Of a stretch of DNA of 64,000 nucleotides, positions 1 through 11,714 are shown piece after piece. The stretch lies in the NCBI GenBank assembly GCA_029721435.1, contig CM056576.1, positions 75,657,876-75,721,875 on the forward strand. Reading direction: 5' to 3'. The stretch's first letter is position 1; the number at the start of each line of letters is the position of its first letter. Both the position numbers and the translations under genes were made by a program. Origin of the DNA: Gymnothorax reevesii. Taxonomy: Eukaryota; Chordata; Actinopteri; Anguilliformes; Muraenidae. The notes beneath the pieces were generated by a model. The model was not told the origin of the DNA. It saw nothing but the letters and a program-made list of their open reading frames with translations, and did not search any database.

Positions 1-99
1 CACATGAACTGTTAGATTTCTACCAACACCAGAAAATTAGATTGAGAAGTGAAAATCAGCTCATCAGGAATAAAATATAATTGTTCATGGGTTACTCAC

Positions 100-154
100 C
101 TCTTGCTGAATTCAGATGCATGTCGTTAATGGTATGGAAATTGCTAGCGTCCAT
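100..154 (-). other. First-exon-like cassette, left palindrome arm
   Basis: On the minus strand an ATG (152-154) opens 18 codons plus one base, directly followed by a consensus splice donor GTGAGT (RC at 94-99). It is the mirror copy of the cassette at 555-609. The gene it belonged to is not recognised; a transposon leader exon is the simplest idea. Confidence 0.35.
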
Positions 155-554
155 CGTCAGCGCTGTCTCTCCAAAATGAGATAACATGAAAGTGAGGATA
201 ATTTTAAAATGCTTGACTCAAAAAATGCTTTGCTGTGTTCCATGGAGTGTTTGTTGCTGCGTGATTGTCATGGTCACATATGTAGTCATGAAAGTTATTT
301 ACTTTCCAATTTATTTGGAATTAGCCCGTTGCGTGATGGCGTAGGAGCTGGGCATTGTGGGATTGAAGTGGGGTGTCTTGGTCGCAACGGGCTAATTCCA
401 AATAAATTGGAAAGTAAATAACTTTCATAACTACATAAGTCACCATGACAATTACGCAGCAACAAACGCTCCATGAGTCTAGCATTTTTTGAGTCAAGCA
501 TTTTAAAATTATCCTCACTTCAGGTTATCTCATTTTGGAGAGACAGCGCTGACG

Positions 555-609
555 ATGGACGCTCGAAATTTCCATACCATTAACGACATGCATCTGAATT
601 CAGCAAGAG
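555..609 (+). other. First-exon-like cassette, right palindrome arm
   Basis: ATG (555-557) opens 18 codons plus one base, followed by GTGAGT at 610-615. The peptide starts MDARNFHTINDMHLNSAR. The same cassette lies at 100-154 (minus) and 40,976-41,030, with a diverged relative at 3,454-3,503. Conservation of an ATG and donor in all copies suggests a real former leader exon. The downstream acceptor and function are unknown. Confidence 0.35.
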
Positions 610-710
610 GTGAGTAACCCATGAACAATTATATTTCATTCCCGATTAGCTGATTTTCACTTCTCAATCTAATTTTCTGGTGTTGGTAGAAATCTAACAG
701 TTCATATGTG

Positions 711-1461
711 AGCACAAAAATTGTATTGTACTGTCTTACCAGCAAACTTGAGGTAAAAATGCAGCCATAAATATTAGCTTTTTCGAAGCTCATGAGACTG
801 GTCCAGACATGGATTGATTCAGTTACAGGCTCTGTTAAGGCTGCATGAACTTTCAATACTGAAATTCAACCATTTTTAAAAATAATTGTATTCCATTAAA
901 GTAAAACATTAAAAAAAATAATCAATTTTAGGGGCTAAGACCTTAGCGCAGTACTGCAAAAAAAGAAGGCAAAATATATGGCAGCAATTGTGTAAAACTT
1001 AAAACAATGAACAACTTATTTATAGTTGAACTACTTGATAATTCTCACAGGCCAAACTTTCAGCAACTCTAAATCGTATGAAACAAGAGGACGCTAAGTT
1101 TCTTCTACCAGGGACGAAGAAACTTCATGCATTAAAATGTGTCGCTCAGCCCAGATTGCATATGTTTTGCTTAACAGGTCAAAATTTTTGGGGAGAATGT
1201 GCTTGGAAATTTCCTGCAGTTGTACTTTTGTCTGAAAGAATTAACTTTGATAATGGTTTTGATATAGCTTATCTCCACCATGAAATTCCCATAGCTGGAG
1301 AAAAAAAAATGCTGTATGCATGCCTGCAATACCCTAAACTAAATTTAAATGTAAGCAAAAAGCAACAAAAAATACCAAGCACTGCAACAACCAATTAATG
1401 GCTTAGATCTTTCTAACATCAGCTGAAGCATCCCAGCTCCATGGAAACCTTTTATCTATAT
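711..1461. other. Unassigned, no gene recognised
   Basis: An open frame of 106 codons (1,078-1,398) is preceded by a pyrimidine-poor AG site at about 1,050. The A' copy is frameshifted to 87 codons, and no family is recognised. The stretch is probably interior sequence of an old repeat. Confidence 0.4.
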
Positions 1462-1665
1462 CAGAGGTCTCCAATCTTTTCCAGAAAGGGCCGGTGTGGG
1501 TGCAAGCTTTCTTTGCAACCAAGCAGCTACACTCCTGATACTACTAATCAAGCTTATTAGCAAAGAGTCCAGGGGTTGATTAGTAGTATCAGGTGTGTAA
1601 TAGCTTGGTTGCAATGAAAGCCTGCACCCACACTGGCCCTTTCTGGGAAAGATTGAGGACCCCTG
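1462..1665. mobile_element. hAT-type hairpin MITE, copy 1
   Basis: This 204-bp near-perfect palindrome has ends beginning CAGAGGTC/CAGGGGTC. It is flanked by 8-bp sites ATCTATAT (1,454-1,461) and ATCTATAC (1,666-1,673), a 7/8 target duplication. An 8-bp duplication with CAG-type ends is typical of hAT non-autonomous elements. Related copies lie at 21,342-21,545 and 41,883-42,086. Confidence 0.8.
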
Positions 1666-1736
1666 ATCTATACCATGTGAAATGTTTTGCATTTTGATGG
1701 AAAACTGTATAATTAGGAATAAATTAAAAATAAATA

Positions 1737-3312
1737 CAACCCCAATTCCAAAATAGTTGGGTCAAAGTGTGAATTGTGAATAAAATCAAAATGTAATGAC
1801 TTTCAGATCACATGAGCTAATGTGTTATTTACAATAGAACACAGATAACATTTAGAATGTTGAGACTGAGACATTTTACATTTTTATCCACGAAATTAGC
1901 TTTTTTCAAATTTTCTGGTTGCAACAGGTCTCAAAAAAGTTGGGACACAGGCAAAAAAAAAAAAGGGCTGAAAAAGCCATTATTATGTAAGAGAATCAGC
2001 TGAAAGAACATTTAGCAAGTAATTAAGTTAACTGACATCAATTGTGTAACATTATTAACCATAAAAGGGATGTCTTAGAGAGGCTGAGTCTCTCAGAAGT
2101 AAAGATGGCCAGAGTCTCTCCATCCTGTGAAGGCTTGTGTAAAAGAAATTGTGGAATACTTTAAAAACAAATGTTCTTCAATGTCACATTACAAAGGCTT
2201 TGAAAGTCTCATCATCGACAGTGCATAACATCATCAAAATGTTCAGAGAAACTTGAAAAATCTCTGTGCGTAAGGGACAAGGCAAAAGACCTTTACTGGA
2301 TGCCTGTGATCTTCGGGCCCTCAGACACCACCGTGTCACTCACCAGCATGATTCTGTCATTGACATTACTAAATGAGCCCAGGAATACTTCAAGAAACCA
2401 CTGTCACTAAACACAGTCAGCCGTGCCATCCACAGATGCCACCTAAAACTCTATCATGCAAAAATGAAGCCATTGTTGAGCATGATCCAGAAGCGCTGCT
2501 GTGCTTTGTGGGCCAAGGTGGCAACAAAGTGGAAAAGGTCAGACGAGTCCAAATTTGACTGTTGGAAATCATGAGGGTCATGTCCCCTGGGCTAAATAGG
2601 AGAAAGACCACCCCTCTTGTTATCAGCATACTGTTCAAAAGCCAGCATCTCTCATGGTATGGGGATGCATTAGTGAATATGGTGTGGGACACTTGCATGT
2701 TTTAAAAAGTACCATGAATGCTGAAAGATATATAAAGGTTTTAGAGCAACATACGCTCCCCTCCAGATGACATCTATTCTAGGGAAGGCTTTGTGTATTT
2801 CAACAGGACAATGTAAAACCACATACTGCAGTTATTACAACTGCATGGCTTCATAGTAGAAGAGTCCATCTGCTGATCTGGCATGCCTGCAGTCCTGATT
2901 TTTCACCGATTGAGAACATTTGGCGCGTAATTAAACGAAAAGTCCGTCAAAGGAGACCCAAAACTCTCCAGCAGCTGCAGGCCTGTATTAAACAAGAGTG
3001 GGATCAAATTCCAATGGATAAACTCAAGAAACTTGTCTCCTCAATGCCCAGACATCTCCGCTCTGTGTTAAAAAGATGAGGGGATGCTACACCATGATAA
3101 ACATGCCCCTGTCCCTACTTTTTTGAGACCTGTTGCAGCCATCAAATTTGAAATCATTTTGTGGATGAAATTGAATTTCTCAGTTTCTACATTTGCTATG
3201 TTATCTCTGTTCTATTGTAAATAAAATACTGGCTGGTGTGATTTGAAAGTCATTGCATTTTGATTTTATTCAAAATTTACACTTTGTCCCAACTATTTTG
3301 GAATTTGGGTAG
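1737..3312 (+). mobile_element. Tc1/mariner transposon with decayed transposase
   Basis: Inverted ends begin CAACCCCAATTCC on the left, matched on the right in reverse complement, and are flanked by TA (1,735-1,736 and 3,313-3,314). The plus-strand interior encodes recognisable transposase pieces: SDESKFD near 2,539 (first catalytic Asp), a QDN block near 2,801 (second Asp) and PIENIW near 2,905 (third acidic residue). Frameshifts and stops break the frame, so the element is not autonomous. The same family occurs at 34,331-35,843 (reverse) and 42,158-44,120. Confidence 0.9.
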
Positions 3313-4044
3313 TACCTCCCACAACTACATTAGTCATAGTGACATCACGGAATAGCGCTCACTCAACAGAGCAGAGTGAGGAACTTTTAAAACCAAATGT
3401 TTTAAAATTAACTTTTATTAACATTGCCCAATGTCAGACAAACAGGACTGACAATGGACAATTTCCATATGAATAACACCATAAAATCTAAATTCAGCAA
3501 AAAGTGAGCGAACCATGAAAAATTATAAATTACTCCCGATTCACTGTATTGCCAGTAAATTTCTTGAGCCAATGCAGGTAGAAGTTGCAAATGATGACAC
3601 TCACTGAGCCATGATGATTCCTACCAGTGGTGGCTCGTCGGCCCTAACAAAGGGAAGCCAAAACCTCGCCCTTCAAAGCTTAATGACTTAAACCTTTCAG
3701 TTTACTTTTCTTGATCAGCAGTTTAGTAGGACAGTCAAATTTATTTTCGATAGCAAATGACAACACAAATGATCAATACGTCTTTATAAATTAGTGAAGT
3801 CATCTCCCAGAAAATTGTTTGTAAACATAGATATACATAGATTTCAGGTCCATTGCTGCCATGCTTAGAGACGAGTGTTTGACAATTTTGAAAAACATCA
3901 CCTCGTTGAATTCTTTTTTTTTAGCTAGACAATAGCTTAACCAATGGAAAATACTCTGCTCTTTTTCTAGGGTATTATGGGCCCCCTCATTTTGTGATGC
4001 TGAACTCTTGAACACCATGGCAGTCACAAGGTTTTCAGCACTCA
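3313..4044. other. Unassigned spacer with a diverged exon-like cassette
   Basis: Bases 3,454-3,503 resemble the cassette at 555-609: ATG, similar codons, then GTGAGC at 3,504. Surrounding sequence also aligns loosely with the palindrome arm, so this is an older copy of that repeat. From about 3,625 a repeat-like motif, AGTGGTGGCTCGTC, precedes the long ORF. The A' counterpart cassette is at 44,262-44,311. Confidence 0.4.
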
Positions 4045-5112
4045 GTGAGGTCCCTGCCAGTCTTGGTGCAGCCCGCCATACCACACACCATCCACCCTTA
4101 TGTCACTTCCGAGGTGATGATGTATACCGCAGCTCCTCAGATCCTGCAGCCAGTGCAGGTGCCCAACCAACTCTTGCAGAGAGCCGACGAATCCTGCCTC
4201 TTCAGGCACAGATCGGACCTGGATTCTGAATCTTTACACGGAGTTGAGCCGGAGGAAAACACAGAGGGAGGACCCTCCAGGCAGCAAATAACGGCCCAGG
4301 TCCATGGCGGTCCTGAGGTCCAAATCAGCGAGCCTCATGTCTCCACACTGCCTAACACTGAGACTGCAAAGGAGGTTAAGGCAGAAATGGAAAAGACAGA
4401 ACCATCAAAACGAGGCCGAACGAGGAAAAGGGAAGGAATACCAGGGATGAGGAAGAAGAGAAGGACGAAGGGCGAAGCTGATGAAGGTGTGAGGGTCGAG
4501 CCTCAAGTGGGCATGCCCATGAGCCAGCTGCGTGAGCGCATGACAGAGTCCATCAGGGTATTTCACTGCCTTGGGGACAAAACCAGAGAGAGAGGTTCTG
4601 CACAGCCTCCCAAAGACAAACATGAAGCTGATTTAATCCGAAAGCCCATGGCAAGGTCTTGCAGTATCATGCTGCCACAGAGTCATGAGAGTGGGAAAAG
4701 GAAGAGGATTTGTGAGCTCGGATTCCAGGGCCGCGTTGGAAAGACAACTTTTCCTGGGGATGTCACCTCAAGTTTGGCGCCTAGTTGCAGTTCTGATGAT
4801 GCCCCAGCTGGATCTGCTCCACAGCTGGCCAGAGAGAGACCCCATGTCAGAACGGACGCAGCTTGTTATCAGGCTAAGGTTTGTGAGAGAAGTGACCGAG
4901 GTTCCTGTCACTGGCAGTCCTCTCCATCCCTGAATGGATGCTCCCAAAACAAGTTCCCCTTTGTTCTGGAAGAGTCTACACCCATCCAGCCTTGGCAGCG
5001 GGAAGAGAGGGAGGCGATGAAAAAGAAGGCACAGAGAGAGAGAGAGCAGGCTGCCAGAGTGACGAAAATGGGTTTAGACTATGTTTTGGAGAGATTGAGG
5101 TATAGAATGTAG
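4045..5112 (+). CDS. Unrecognised intronless 355-codon ORF (copy A)
   Basis: I do not recognise the family. The predicted protein is hydrophilic and basic. It has a Lys/Arg-rich nuclear-localisation-like stretch at about residues 120-145 (KRGRTRKRE, RKKRRTK). A short block at about 160-180 (MPMSQLRERM, then FHCLGDK) looks domain-like. The C-terminal 45 residues are charged and helix-prone (REEREAMKKKAQRERE). There is no signal peptide or membrane segment. In A' the frame opens 19 codons earlier at an ATG; here that frame has a TGA (ATG CTG AAC TCT TGA, 4,000-4,014), so translation could start only at 4,045. The single-exon form within transposon-rich DNA suggests a retrocopy or transposon-carried gene. 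Sixteen amino-acid differences from the A' copy, against about four silent changes, give no sign of purifying selection. Confidence 0.55.
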   Translation: MRSLPVLVQPAIPHTIHPYVTSEVMMYTAAPQILQPVQVPNQLLQRADESCLFRHRSDLDSESLHGVEPEENTEGGPSRQQITAQVHGGPEVQISEPHVSTLPNTETAKEVKAEMEKTEPSKRGRTRKREGIPGMRKKRRTKGEADEGVRVEPQVGMPMSQLRERMTESIRVFHCLGDKTRERGSAQPPKDKHEADLIRKPMARSCSIMLPQSHESGKRKRICELGFQGRVGKTTFPGDVTSSLAPSCSSDDAPAGSAPQLARERPHVRTDAACYQAKVCERSDRGSCHWQSSPSLNGCSQNKFPFVLEESTPIQPWQREEREAMKKKAQREREQAARVTKMGLDYVLERLRYRM

Positions 5113-5317
5113 CATAACCTGTACAGCCTAAAGTTTCTGGGCTTCCATTTTTCAATTAAATCTTACACTGAAAATATAAAAACTTATAAAGATTGGAAAC
5201 AATTACATTTATGAAATAGTGATGTTGAATTGTAGATTGAATAGCTTAAAACCAGTAAATGATACAAAGTCATTTAAAAAGTTAAAATGAAACATTACTA
5301 AGAATCAACAACTTACA

Positions 5318-6600
5318 AAATTACTGGCACCCCTGACTGGCACAAACAATCCAAAAATATACATATATAAACAATAATATTATCGAGAAATGAAATATAC
5401 CAACGTGTCAAATACTTGTTTTTTCATTGATGTTTCGATGGAAACAGCCAAAATCATACAATCATTTAATGCAAAGTAAATTGCAACAAAATCTTGGTTT
5501 CTTTATAATTGGCACCCTTCATTTAGAACGCAGTGCGACCACCTCTGGCAAGGGTAATGACATGGACTCTTTTCCTGTTATTTTTGACAATGTGAAGTCA
5601 CACATTTGGGGGAAATTTGGACCATTCCTCTAACCAGATCCTTCACATTCTTGGGTTTGCATTTATCACCTACGCTCTTCAACTCAGCCCACAGGTTTTC
5701 AATTGGATTGAGGTATGCGGACTGATATGGCCATTGCAGAATGTTGATTTTGTTGTAACAGAGCCATTTTTGTGTGGATCTTGAGTTATGCTTTGGGTCA
5801 TTATCTTGTTGGAAAGTCCATCTACGAACAAGTTCCAGCCTTCTGGCAGAGGCAACTAGATTATGGCTAAAATATCCTGATACTTGGTGGAATTCATTAT
5901 GCCAATAATCTTATCCAGTGCCCCTGATCCTCCATTTCACCATTTCACCGTGGGTGTGAGGTTCTTCTTCTTGTATGCCTCTCTGCTTCAACACCTAACA
6001 TGCCAAGGCTTTATCTGACCGAAACATGCAATTTCCATCTCATCTGACCAAAGCATGTTGTTTCAGTCATTATTAAAGTGATGTTCGACAATCTCCTAGC
6101 GCTGACATCTGTGTCAACCGGTCAGAAAAGGCTTTCTTCAGGCAACCCTTCCAAAAAGCATGTGGCTGTGGAGTTGGTGCCTGATGGTGCTTTTTGAAAC
6201 CTGGCGACCCTAAGATGCCACCAAGCCTGCAATTCATTCACAGTGATTCTTGGGGATTTTGTTGCTTCACTAACCATTCCCCTCAGTATCTTGGGGGGCA
6301 AAATGCAGTTGCATCCTCTACCTTTGCAGTTTTCAACAGTTTCCTATCTTTTGAATTTTTCAAATAATTGCCCTGACAGCACTCAGTGGCGTATTCAATT
6401 GTTTGTGAATCTTCCTTTAGCCAGTACATTTTTAAAAAGGTCTGTGACCATCTGACTCTTTTGAACTGACAGTTGTTTTATTTTCTTCATGATGCTGGAT
6501 GACAAAGGAATATTACATTCGTGTTTCCTCATTTATATTCCTTTGTCAAACAGGAAGTGATGTAATGGCTCAATATAGTTCCTTAACACTAAGATATAAC
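5318..6600 (-). mobile_element. Tc1/mariner-type relic, family B
   Basis: The minus strand carries degraded transposase text. It includes an N-terminal start near 6,490 (MKKIKQLSVQKSQMV), an internal HTH-like part, and a C-terminal segment resembling IENLWAELKS near 5,690. Many stops and frameshifts are present. End sequences resemble TTACTGGCACCCC on the left; the right end is not cleanly resolved, so boundaries are approximate. The A' copy has lost about 50 bp inside it. Confidence 0.7.
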
Positions 6601-6884
6601 TTAAATAGTGGCACCTTGTTGAATTTTGTTCGATGTTATTTACAATAATCTTGAAGGCTGACATTAATTGCGGAACCTTGATTTGGAGGAAATTTATTTT
6701 TAATTAAATCAATAAATGAGTTTGGTTCCATTAGAAAATTAATATTGTACAGTATTTCTCATGTAATTTAGATTTTCTGGCGTCCGTCGTCCGGAACATT
6801 TTTGTCTTATTTTCGGCCTGATGAATTTTCCTGTAAATTTGTTATAACATACTACAGTAAGTAAACCAATAACAATATATTGTG

Positions 6885-8170
6885 TGAACAGAAATAATAG
6901 TATCTATCTGAGAGAAAAAGTCAATATCTAGTGTGGCCATCCTCTGCTTTGATAACAGCATTTAATCTTTCAAAGTTTTCAAACACACATTTATTTATTT
7001 ATTTCTCACTTGCTAAACTATTCCATATGGTTTGTTGTTCATTGCAAAGAGATCATTTCAATATTACAAGTCACAACAGATTTGTTTCTCTCGGCATAAA
7101 GAAAATCTTAGATTTGCTCGACCAAATTAAGGTCTGGAGCAGGTCAAGACATAACTTTCATGCCACCAGATGATTCTTTCCATCTGAGATCATTCTTGTA
7201 CAACTTAGAAGAGTGTTTATGGTCATTATTGAGTTGAAAATGAAATCCAAGACTTATCAGTTTATTCTCAGATGGCAAAGCATGCTTCACGAGGATGCTG
7301 TGATACTTCTTTTGATCCGTGATTCTGTCAATTTTTATGAGATCACTGGCTCCTTTCGAGCAGAATGAACCCCAAACCGTAATATTACCACGTCCATGTT
7401 TTACTGAAGGGGTTAAACAGTCGGTTTGGGGTTGAAATGTTCTCCAGCTCGACTACGGCACTCAGAAGTTCTGCGACTGGATGAGAAAATTTAGAATTAT
7501 TGATTCATCGGTCTGAAAGACTTGTTCCCAGTCCGTTGGTGCCCAATCCTTGTCTTGAGTATCTTGGGGAATTCAGGTCTTCCTTTGACTCTAAGAAGTG
7601 TTTTGTGGCAACAGACCATTTTCAAACAAGTGTCTGGAAATGGTTGATACTTTCATCTCTTTACTGCTGGTACTATTAATGTCATCATGGAGTTGTTGTA
7701 CTGTCAACCACCATTTTCTTTTTCTACTTGTCATACATGGACAATGAACATGAGAGGCACTTAATCTCTGTTTTGAACCTGTATTGCCACTAGTTTTCAG
7801 TGAACCAGTCTCTTTGAAACACATTATGGTGTTTCTAAGAGTGCCATGGCAGCATTTAATGTCTTCAGAAATTTTTCTAAGAAACCAACCAGCAACATAA
7901 AAGGCCAGAATTTGGCTACAAACAATCCCTGAGAGCTGTTTCCGTCGTGCCATCATATGAATAACACTGTGACTGCTCAAAGTTCATGTCACCTGATATA
8001 ATGGAACTACTGACCATTGGAGGAAATTCTGCAGAATATTGTTTCCTCAATCAGTTTAAACACATTTTTAGCATGAGTGATCATGGAATGAGCCTTCAAA
8101 CATGCATTCACGCTGTGCAAGAGTCAAAAAAAAAAAAAAAAAAAATTGCAACATTATTCAGTTGTTATGA
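6885..8170 (-). mobile_element. Tc1/mariner-type relic, family C
   Basis: A minus-strand open stretch at 7,980-7,591 (129 codons) has the layout of a Tc1/mariner N-terminal paired-type HTH (RRKQLSGIVCSQIL, then FKETGSLKTSGNTGSKQRLS). Downstream to 6,900 the catalytic part is recognisable but full of stops, with a degraded QLNNDHKHSSKL-like block. It is a dead transposase. Copies are at about 47,600-48,840 and, more degraded, at 25,995-26,870. Confidence 0.75.
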
Positions 8171-8309
8171 AAAAAATCAATGTTGTCAATGTTTTAGTTT
8201 ATTACCCATATTTTTTAGTACATTTATAGGATTGACTTTTTTTTGTTCTCATTGCCCGTATTGCCCATATTTTTCAATGTATTTTCACCAAAAATTTATC
8301 AAAAGGTTT

Positions 8310-9202
8310 TATTAGGACTTCTTTTAGACAAAAGTGGTGGTGCATATTCATTACTGCACACTTTTCCAGTGGTATAACTATGACATTGCTGTGAAGTTGT
8401 ATTTAAAGATGATGTGCTAATATTTACATTGAGCGTTGTCCTCTTTTCGAGCATAATGCTCCCACTAGAGACTATGTTTTGCCCTCTTAATATTGCCTCA
8501 CCAGTTCCCACTGACTGCTTTTTCCGTCATTGCACCCTCTTCCTATTTCAAACACGTAGTGATTCAGCCCTTTTAAAAAAAAATCCACCCTCTATCCAAA
8601 AATTATATCTAATTTAAGACCAGTCTCCAAACTGCCGTTTTTATTTCTAATTCTGGAAAAAGCTGTTTTTCGACAAATTACGCAATTTTTAAGAAAAAAA
8701 AAAGTAATTTATTTGAAACAATCCGATCAGGTATAAGAGAACTCATAGCACTGAGACGGCTCATGTAAAAGTTCTTCATGAATTGATTATAGCAGCTGAC
8801 AATGGGGACTGTAGCATCTTAATTGTTTTGACCAGAGCGCTGCATTCAACTTTGTTCACGAGAAGTTGCACATTACCAGGTTAATAGACTGGGTTGGGAT
8901 ACAAGGGACTGCTCTTACCCTGTTCAATTTTTATTTTGAAAGCAGAACTTTTAATATGACCGAGCAAAATACTTCCTCGGCCTCCCTTCCCTATGGTGTC
9001 CCTAAGGGCTCAGTTTTAGCACCTCTCTTATTCTCCTTGTACATGCTGCCGCTGGGTGTTCTCATTTAGAAATACGGCCTATCCTTCTGTTATTTTGCTG
9101 ATGATATGCAAATATAGCTTCCCCTTAAATGCTACAGCCCTCAGCCTTTCCAGCCATTCCTCAACTACTTCCAGAACATGAAAGAATGGATGGTACAAAA
9201 CT
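8310..9202 (+). mobile_element. L2-type LINE reverse transcriptase fragment
   Basis: The plus strand carries reverse transcriptase blocks: NLRPVSKLPFL near 8,610, a diverged SAAF block near 8,835, GVPKGSVLAPLLFSLYMLP at 8,993-9,049 and ADDMQI near 9,102 (catalytic Asp pair). Frameshifts and stops inactivate it. At 9,202 it is joined directly to the minus-strand LINE that follows. In A' about 355 more bases of LINE sequence lie at this join, so copy A carries a deletion. Confidence 0.8.
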
Positions 9203-10769
9203 TAAGAGCCCCGTGTCCCTCAAGTAATGTAACCTCTGACCTGTGCTCTCTTACCCATCTCAACACGGCTTTTAATGTGAATTCCTGCACCCTGAACTCC
9301 CTCAAGTTACTCCTCATTACCTCTCTCTCTGTCTCATACCTCCTACAGTTCAGAATTACATTATTCACTGACTCCTCTTCCTGATATTCCTCACACAAAC
9401 CTGTCTTGTGCTTCCCTAACAATCTCACTATTTTATTTAATTCATAATGCCTCAGCCTCACCCTTGCCATCACCCTTTCCTCTTGCCTATATCCTCTTCC
9501 TACTCTTGTTATTTTGATACCCCTTTGAATTTGGTACAAATGTCTCCCCTTCTGCTCTCCATTCCAACTTTCTTGCCCCATTTGATGCACTTTCCTCCAC
9601 AGTAGATTTTTAACCCCTGCTTTACTGATCCTGCTTTGCATGTCTATATTTCCTTTCTTTAAAGCCCTCTTTGCCAACTCATCCACCATCTCATTCCCCC
9701 TCACCCCTACATGCCTGGGACCCACAGAAAGTTTATCTTCCCTCCCTGATTTGCTATTCTTGTCTTGATTGTAGAACTTTGTATAGTATATCTATTGACA
9801 GCTGTTGGAATGAAAGGATCTAAGAATTGCAAACACTGAGGATGAATATGAACAAATTGGCACTTTCCTAGTATTTTCACCTATCTTGGAGCAACCAACA
9901 CTGCAACCATCTCCACTGTGTGGACTCCTTACTCATTAGATGTTCTTTTGTTGATTCCGCTTTCTTTTCCTGGTATGGCCACCCCAAATCCTGTTTCTCC
10001 TGTCAGGTTTATTTATTTAGTTATTTAATTATTAATTCATTCATTTATTTATTGATTTATTCTTGTAAATACCAACTAATTGCAATGAAATACCCCAGAA
10101 ACCCCAACATAATCCGGAAACATATTTTTATTCCTCCATTTTGATGTTAAAAAAGCGTAAGATTGAGAGCCCTGCCTCCATTCATTCATACAAGCATTAT
10201 AATTCAGCATCAGCATTAGCATTTAACACCCTCTACGTCTACGGTATTTTTATCCGGTTGGTTGAGGATGTTTTCAAAAAATTATTACAGGCAACCAAAA
10301 CTTTTTCTCAAAGATGTTAGGGACATTGTATATTATTTAGACCCTGTGACGGTATGTCAGATGAAAAATTCATACTAAACTCTAAAACTGTCTCCAGTGA
10401 GGGAATCTAAAACAACAGCGTTTTAGCGTTGTAGATCTTCTTCGTTGGTAGGTAATTAGCAAGCAGTACTGCATGACCACAGTGCCATCTAGTGGAGTTT
10501 TATGTATTAAATTAATAATTAATACATATTTAAAGCTTCCAGCCCTTTCCAACTCACTACCATACATGTTCAGCTTGATTTCTTCTTCCATTCTTTTTCT
10601 GGAGAAAAAGATTGTTTGTGTTTTTTCCACTGGAAACCTACATGCCCAATCATACCCCCACTCCATAACCTCATCAGTTGCTCTATGTACTTTGGTAATT
10701 GTACGTTCCATGTTCCTGCCTTTCTTCCACAATGCCCCAAACTTTGAATTATATCATCTGGCCAATTAG
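9203..10769 (-). mobile_element. I/Nimb-type LINE fragment (RT thumb, RNase H, C-terminus)
   Basis: On the minus strand, 10,732-10,560 encodes an RT C-terminal segment (FPVEKTQTIFFSRKRMEEE, then LNMYGSELERAG). An open frame at 9,725-9,165 encodes the end of an RNase H domain (HVGVRGNEMVDELAKRAL) followed by a Cys/His tail (CEEYQEEESVNNVILNC). RNase H with this tail is typical of I-group LINEs. The stretch between is degraded and includes an AT-rich TTTA-type run at 10,010-10,070. It is a 5'-truncated, inactive element. Confidence 0.7.
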
Positions 10770-10929
10770 CTCAAATATGTCATAAAATGGCTCAATCCCA
10801 GCAAATTACATTCCTTATGTCTCAAAACCTAGCAGGCACTTTGTAACGAAATGCACTTACAGCAGACTTCATTTATCACATTTATCAACTAAACCATCAA
10901 GCAGCATCACGGTTTCCAAAACATTGCCA

Positions 10930-11240
10930 TGGCCTCAACGCTGACAACTTGGTGGGAAAAACTTCAACTCACCAACTTCAAAGTTGCACCATCCCTCCAC
11001 TCACCATTTTGGAATAAACATGACTTCACCGATAATTTAAAAACATGACATTTTCCTGCCTGGAAGGATAAAGGAATTACCCGTCTTAGCCATCTCATTC
11101 AGAATGGTACCTCAGTTTCTGGAGTATCTCCAATTAAAATCTATTGTCCCCTGAAGTCCAAGTAGAGAATTTGTTGAAACTGTCAGGTCCAGAGAAATTC
11201 CTGTGGATGACATATGCCTGGCAAAAAAATGACCACCTCT
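10930..11240 (+). mobile_element. L1-type LINE ORF2 fragment
   Basis: A plus-strand frame from ATG 10,930 (MASTLTTWWEKLQ, then FWNKHDFTDN and FPAWKDKGITRLSHLI) resembles the region downstream of the RT domain in fish L1/Tx1 ORF2 proteins. It meets stops after about 35 codons. It is a short, dead fragment. Confidence 0.55.
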
Positions 11241-11616
11241 GTAAATCGCAAGACATCCAATTTCAATAAAACCTGGATACAGTTATAACGACATTAACCT
11301 CTATTATGTCCTGTCCTCCAATCCACAATTCAAGTATTAGTACATAGAAACCTTCAATACATCCACTTTCAGCCTTAGATTTAGAAAGTAAAAAAAGTCC
11401 AAATCAAATGCAATGACAAATACGCACACACACTACCACACCTTAACTTTGTCCGTACGCTCACATACACACAAATTCAAATTCACCCCCCCCTCCCGAT
11501 TCATACCCTCCACATACTGCAGTCCATCTATGTGCAAACAGAACGGTGTTATTGTTCTCAAGTGATTTTTAAATGGAACCTGTGTAATTATTCTAATTAT
11601 AAGTTTTCTGTTGTTG

Positions 11617-11648
11617 TTATTATTGTTATTACTATTATTACTATTTCA
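11617..11648. repeat. Imperfect TTA/TTG microsatellite
   Basis: A run of TTG then TTA/CTA triplets. The A' counterpart (52,632-52,688) has a longer TTG run. Confidence 0.8.
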
Positions 11649-11714
11649 CATGTATGTGTGTAAAGGTGCATGTATACTGTTGTGGTCAAAAGTTTGCATA
11701 CCCACTTAAAAGCA

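Larger units (their letters stand above)
1..710. repeat. Long inverted repeat at the edge of the duplicated segment
   Basis: Bases 1-333 are close to the reverse complement of 383-710, around a 49-base spacer (334-382). The arms differ by a few substitutions and small indels. The left arm runs off the window, so its full length is unknown. The right arm continues collinearly with block A' from about 40,804. The left arm plus most of the spacer (1-377) matches 40,759-41,130 in reverse orientation. The palindrome therefore looks like an inverted copy of the start of the duplicated segment placed head-to-head with the direct copy. Confidence 0.85.

Noticed and set aside
1078..1398. 106-codon ORF as a gene
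   Set aside because: The A' copy is frameshifted, no motif is recognised, and it lies in repeat-like DNA; left as unassigned.
7591..7980. 129-codon minus ORF as a host gene
   Set aside because: It is the N-terminal HTH part of a dead Tc1/mariner transposase; the rest of the element is broken.
9165..9725. 186-codon minus ORF as a host gene
   Set aside because: RNase H end and Cys tail of an I-type LINE; its end is created by the deletion join, and the A' copy is frameshifted.
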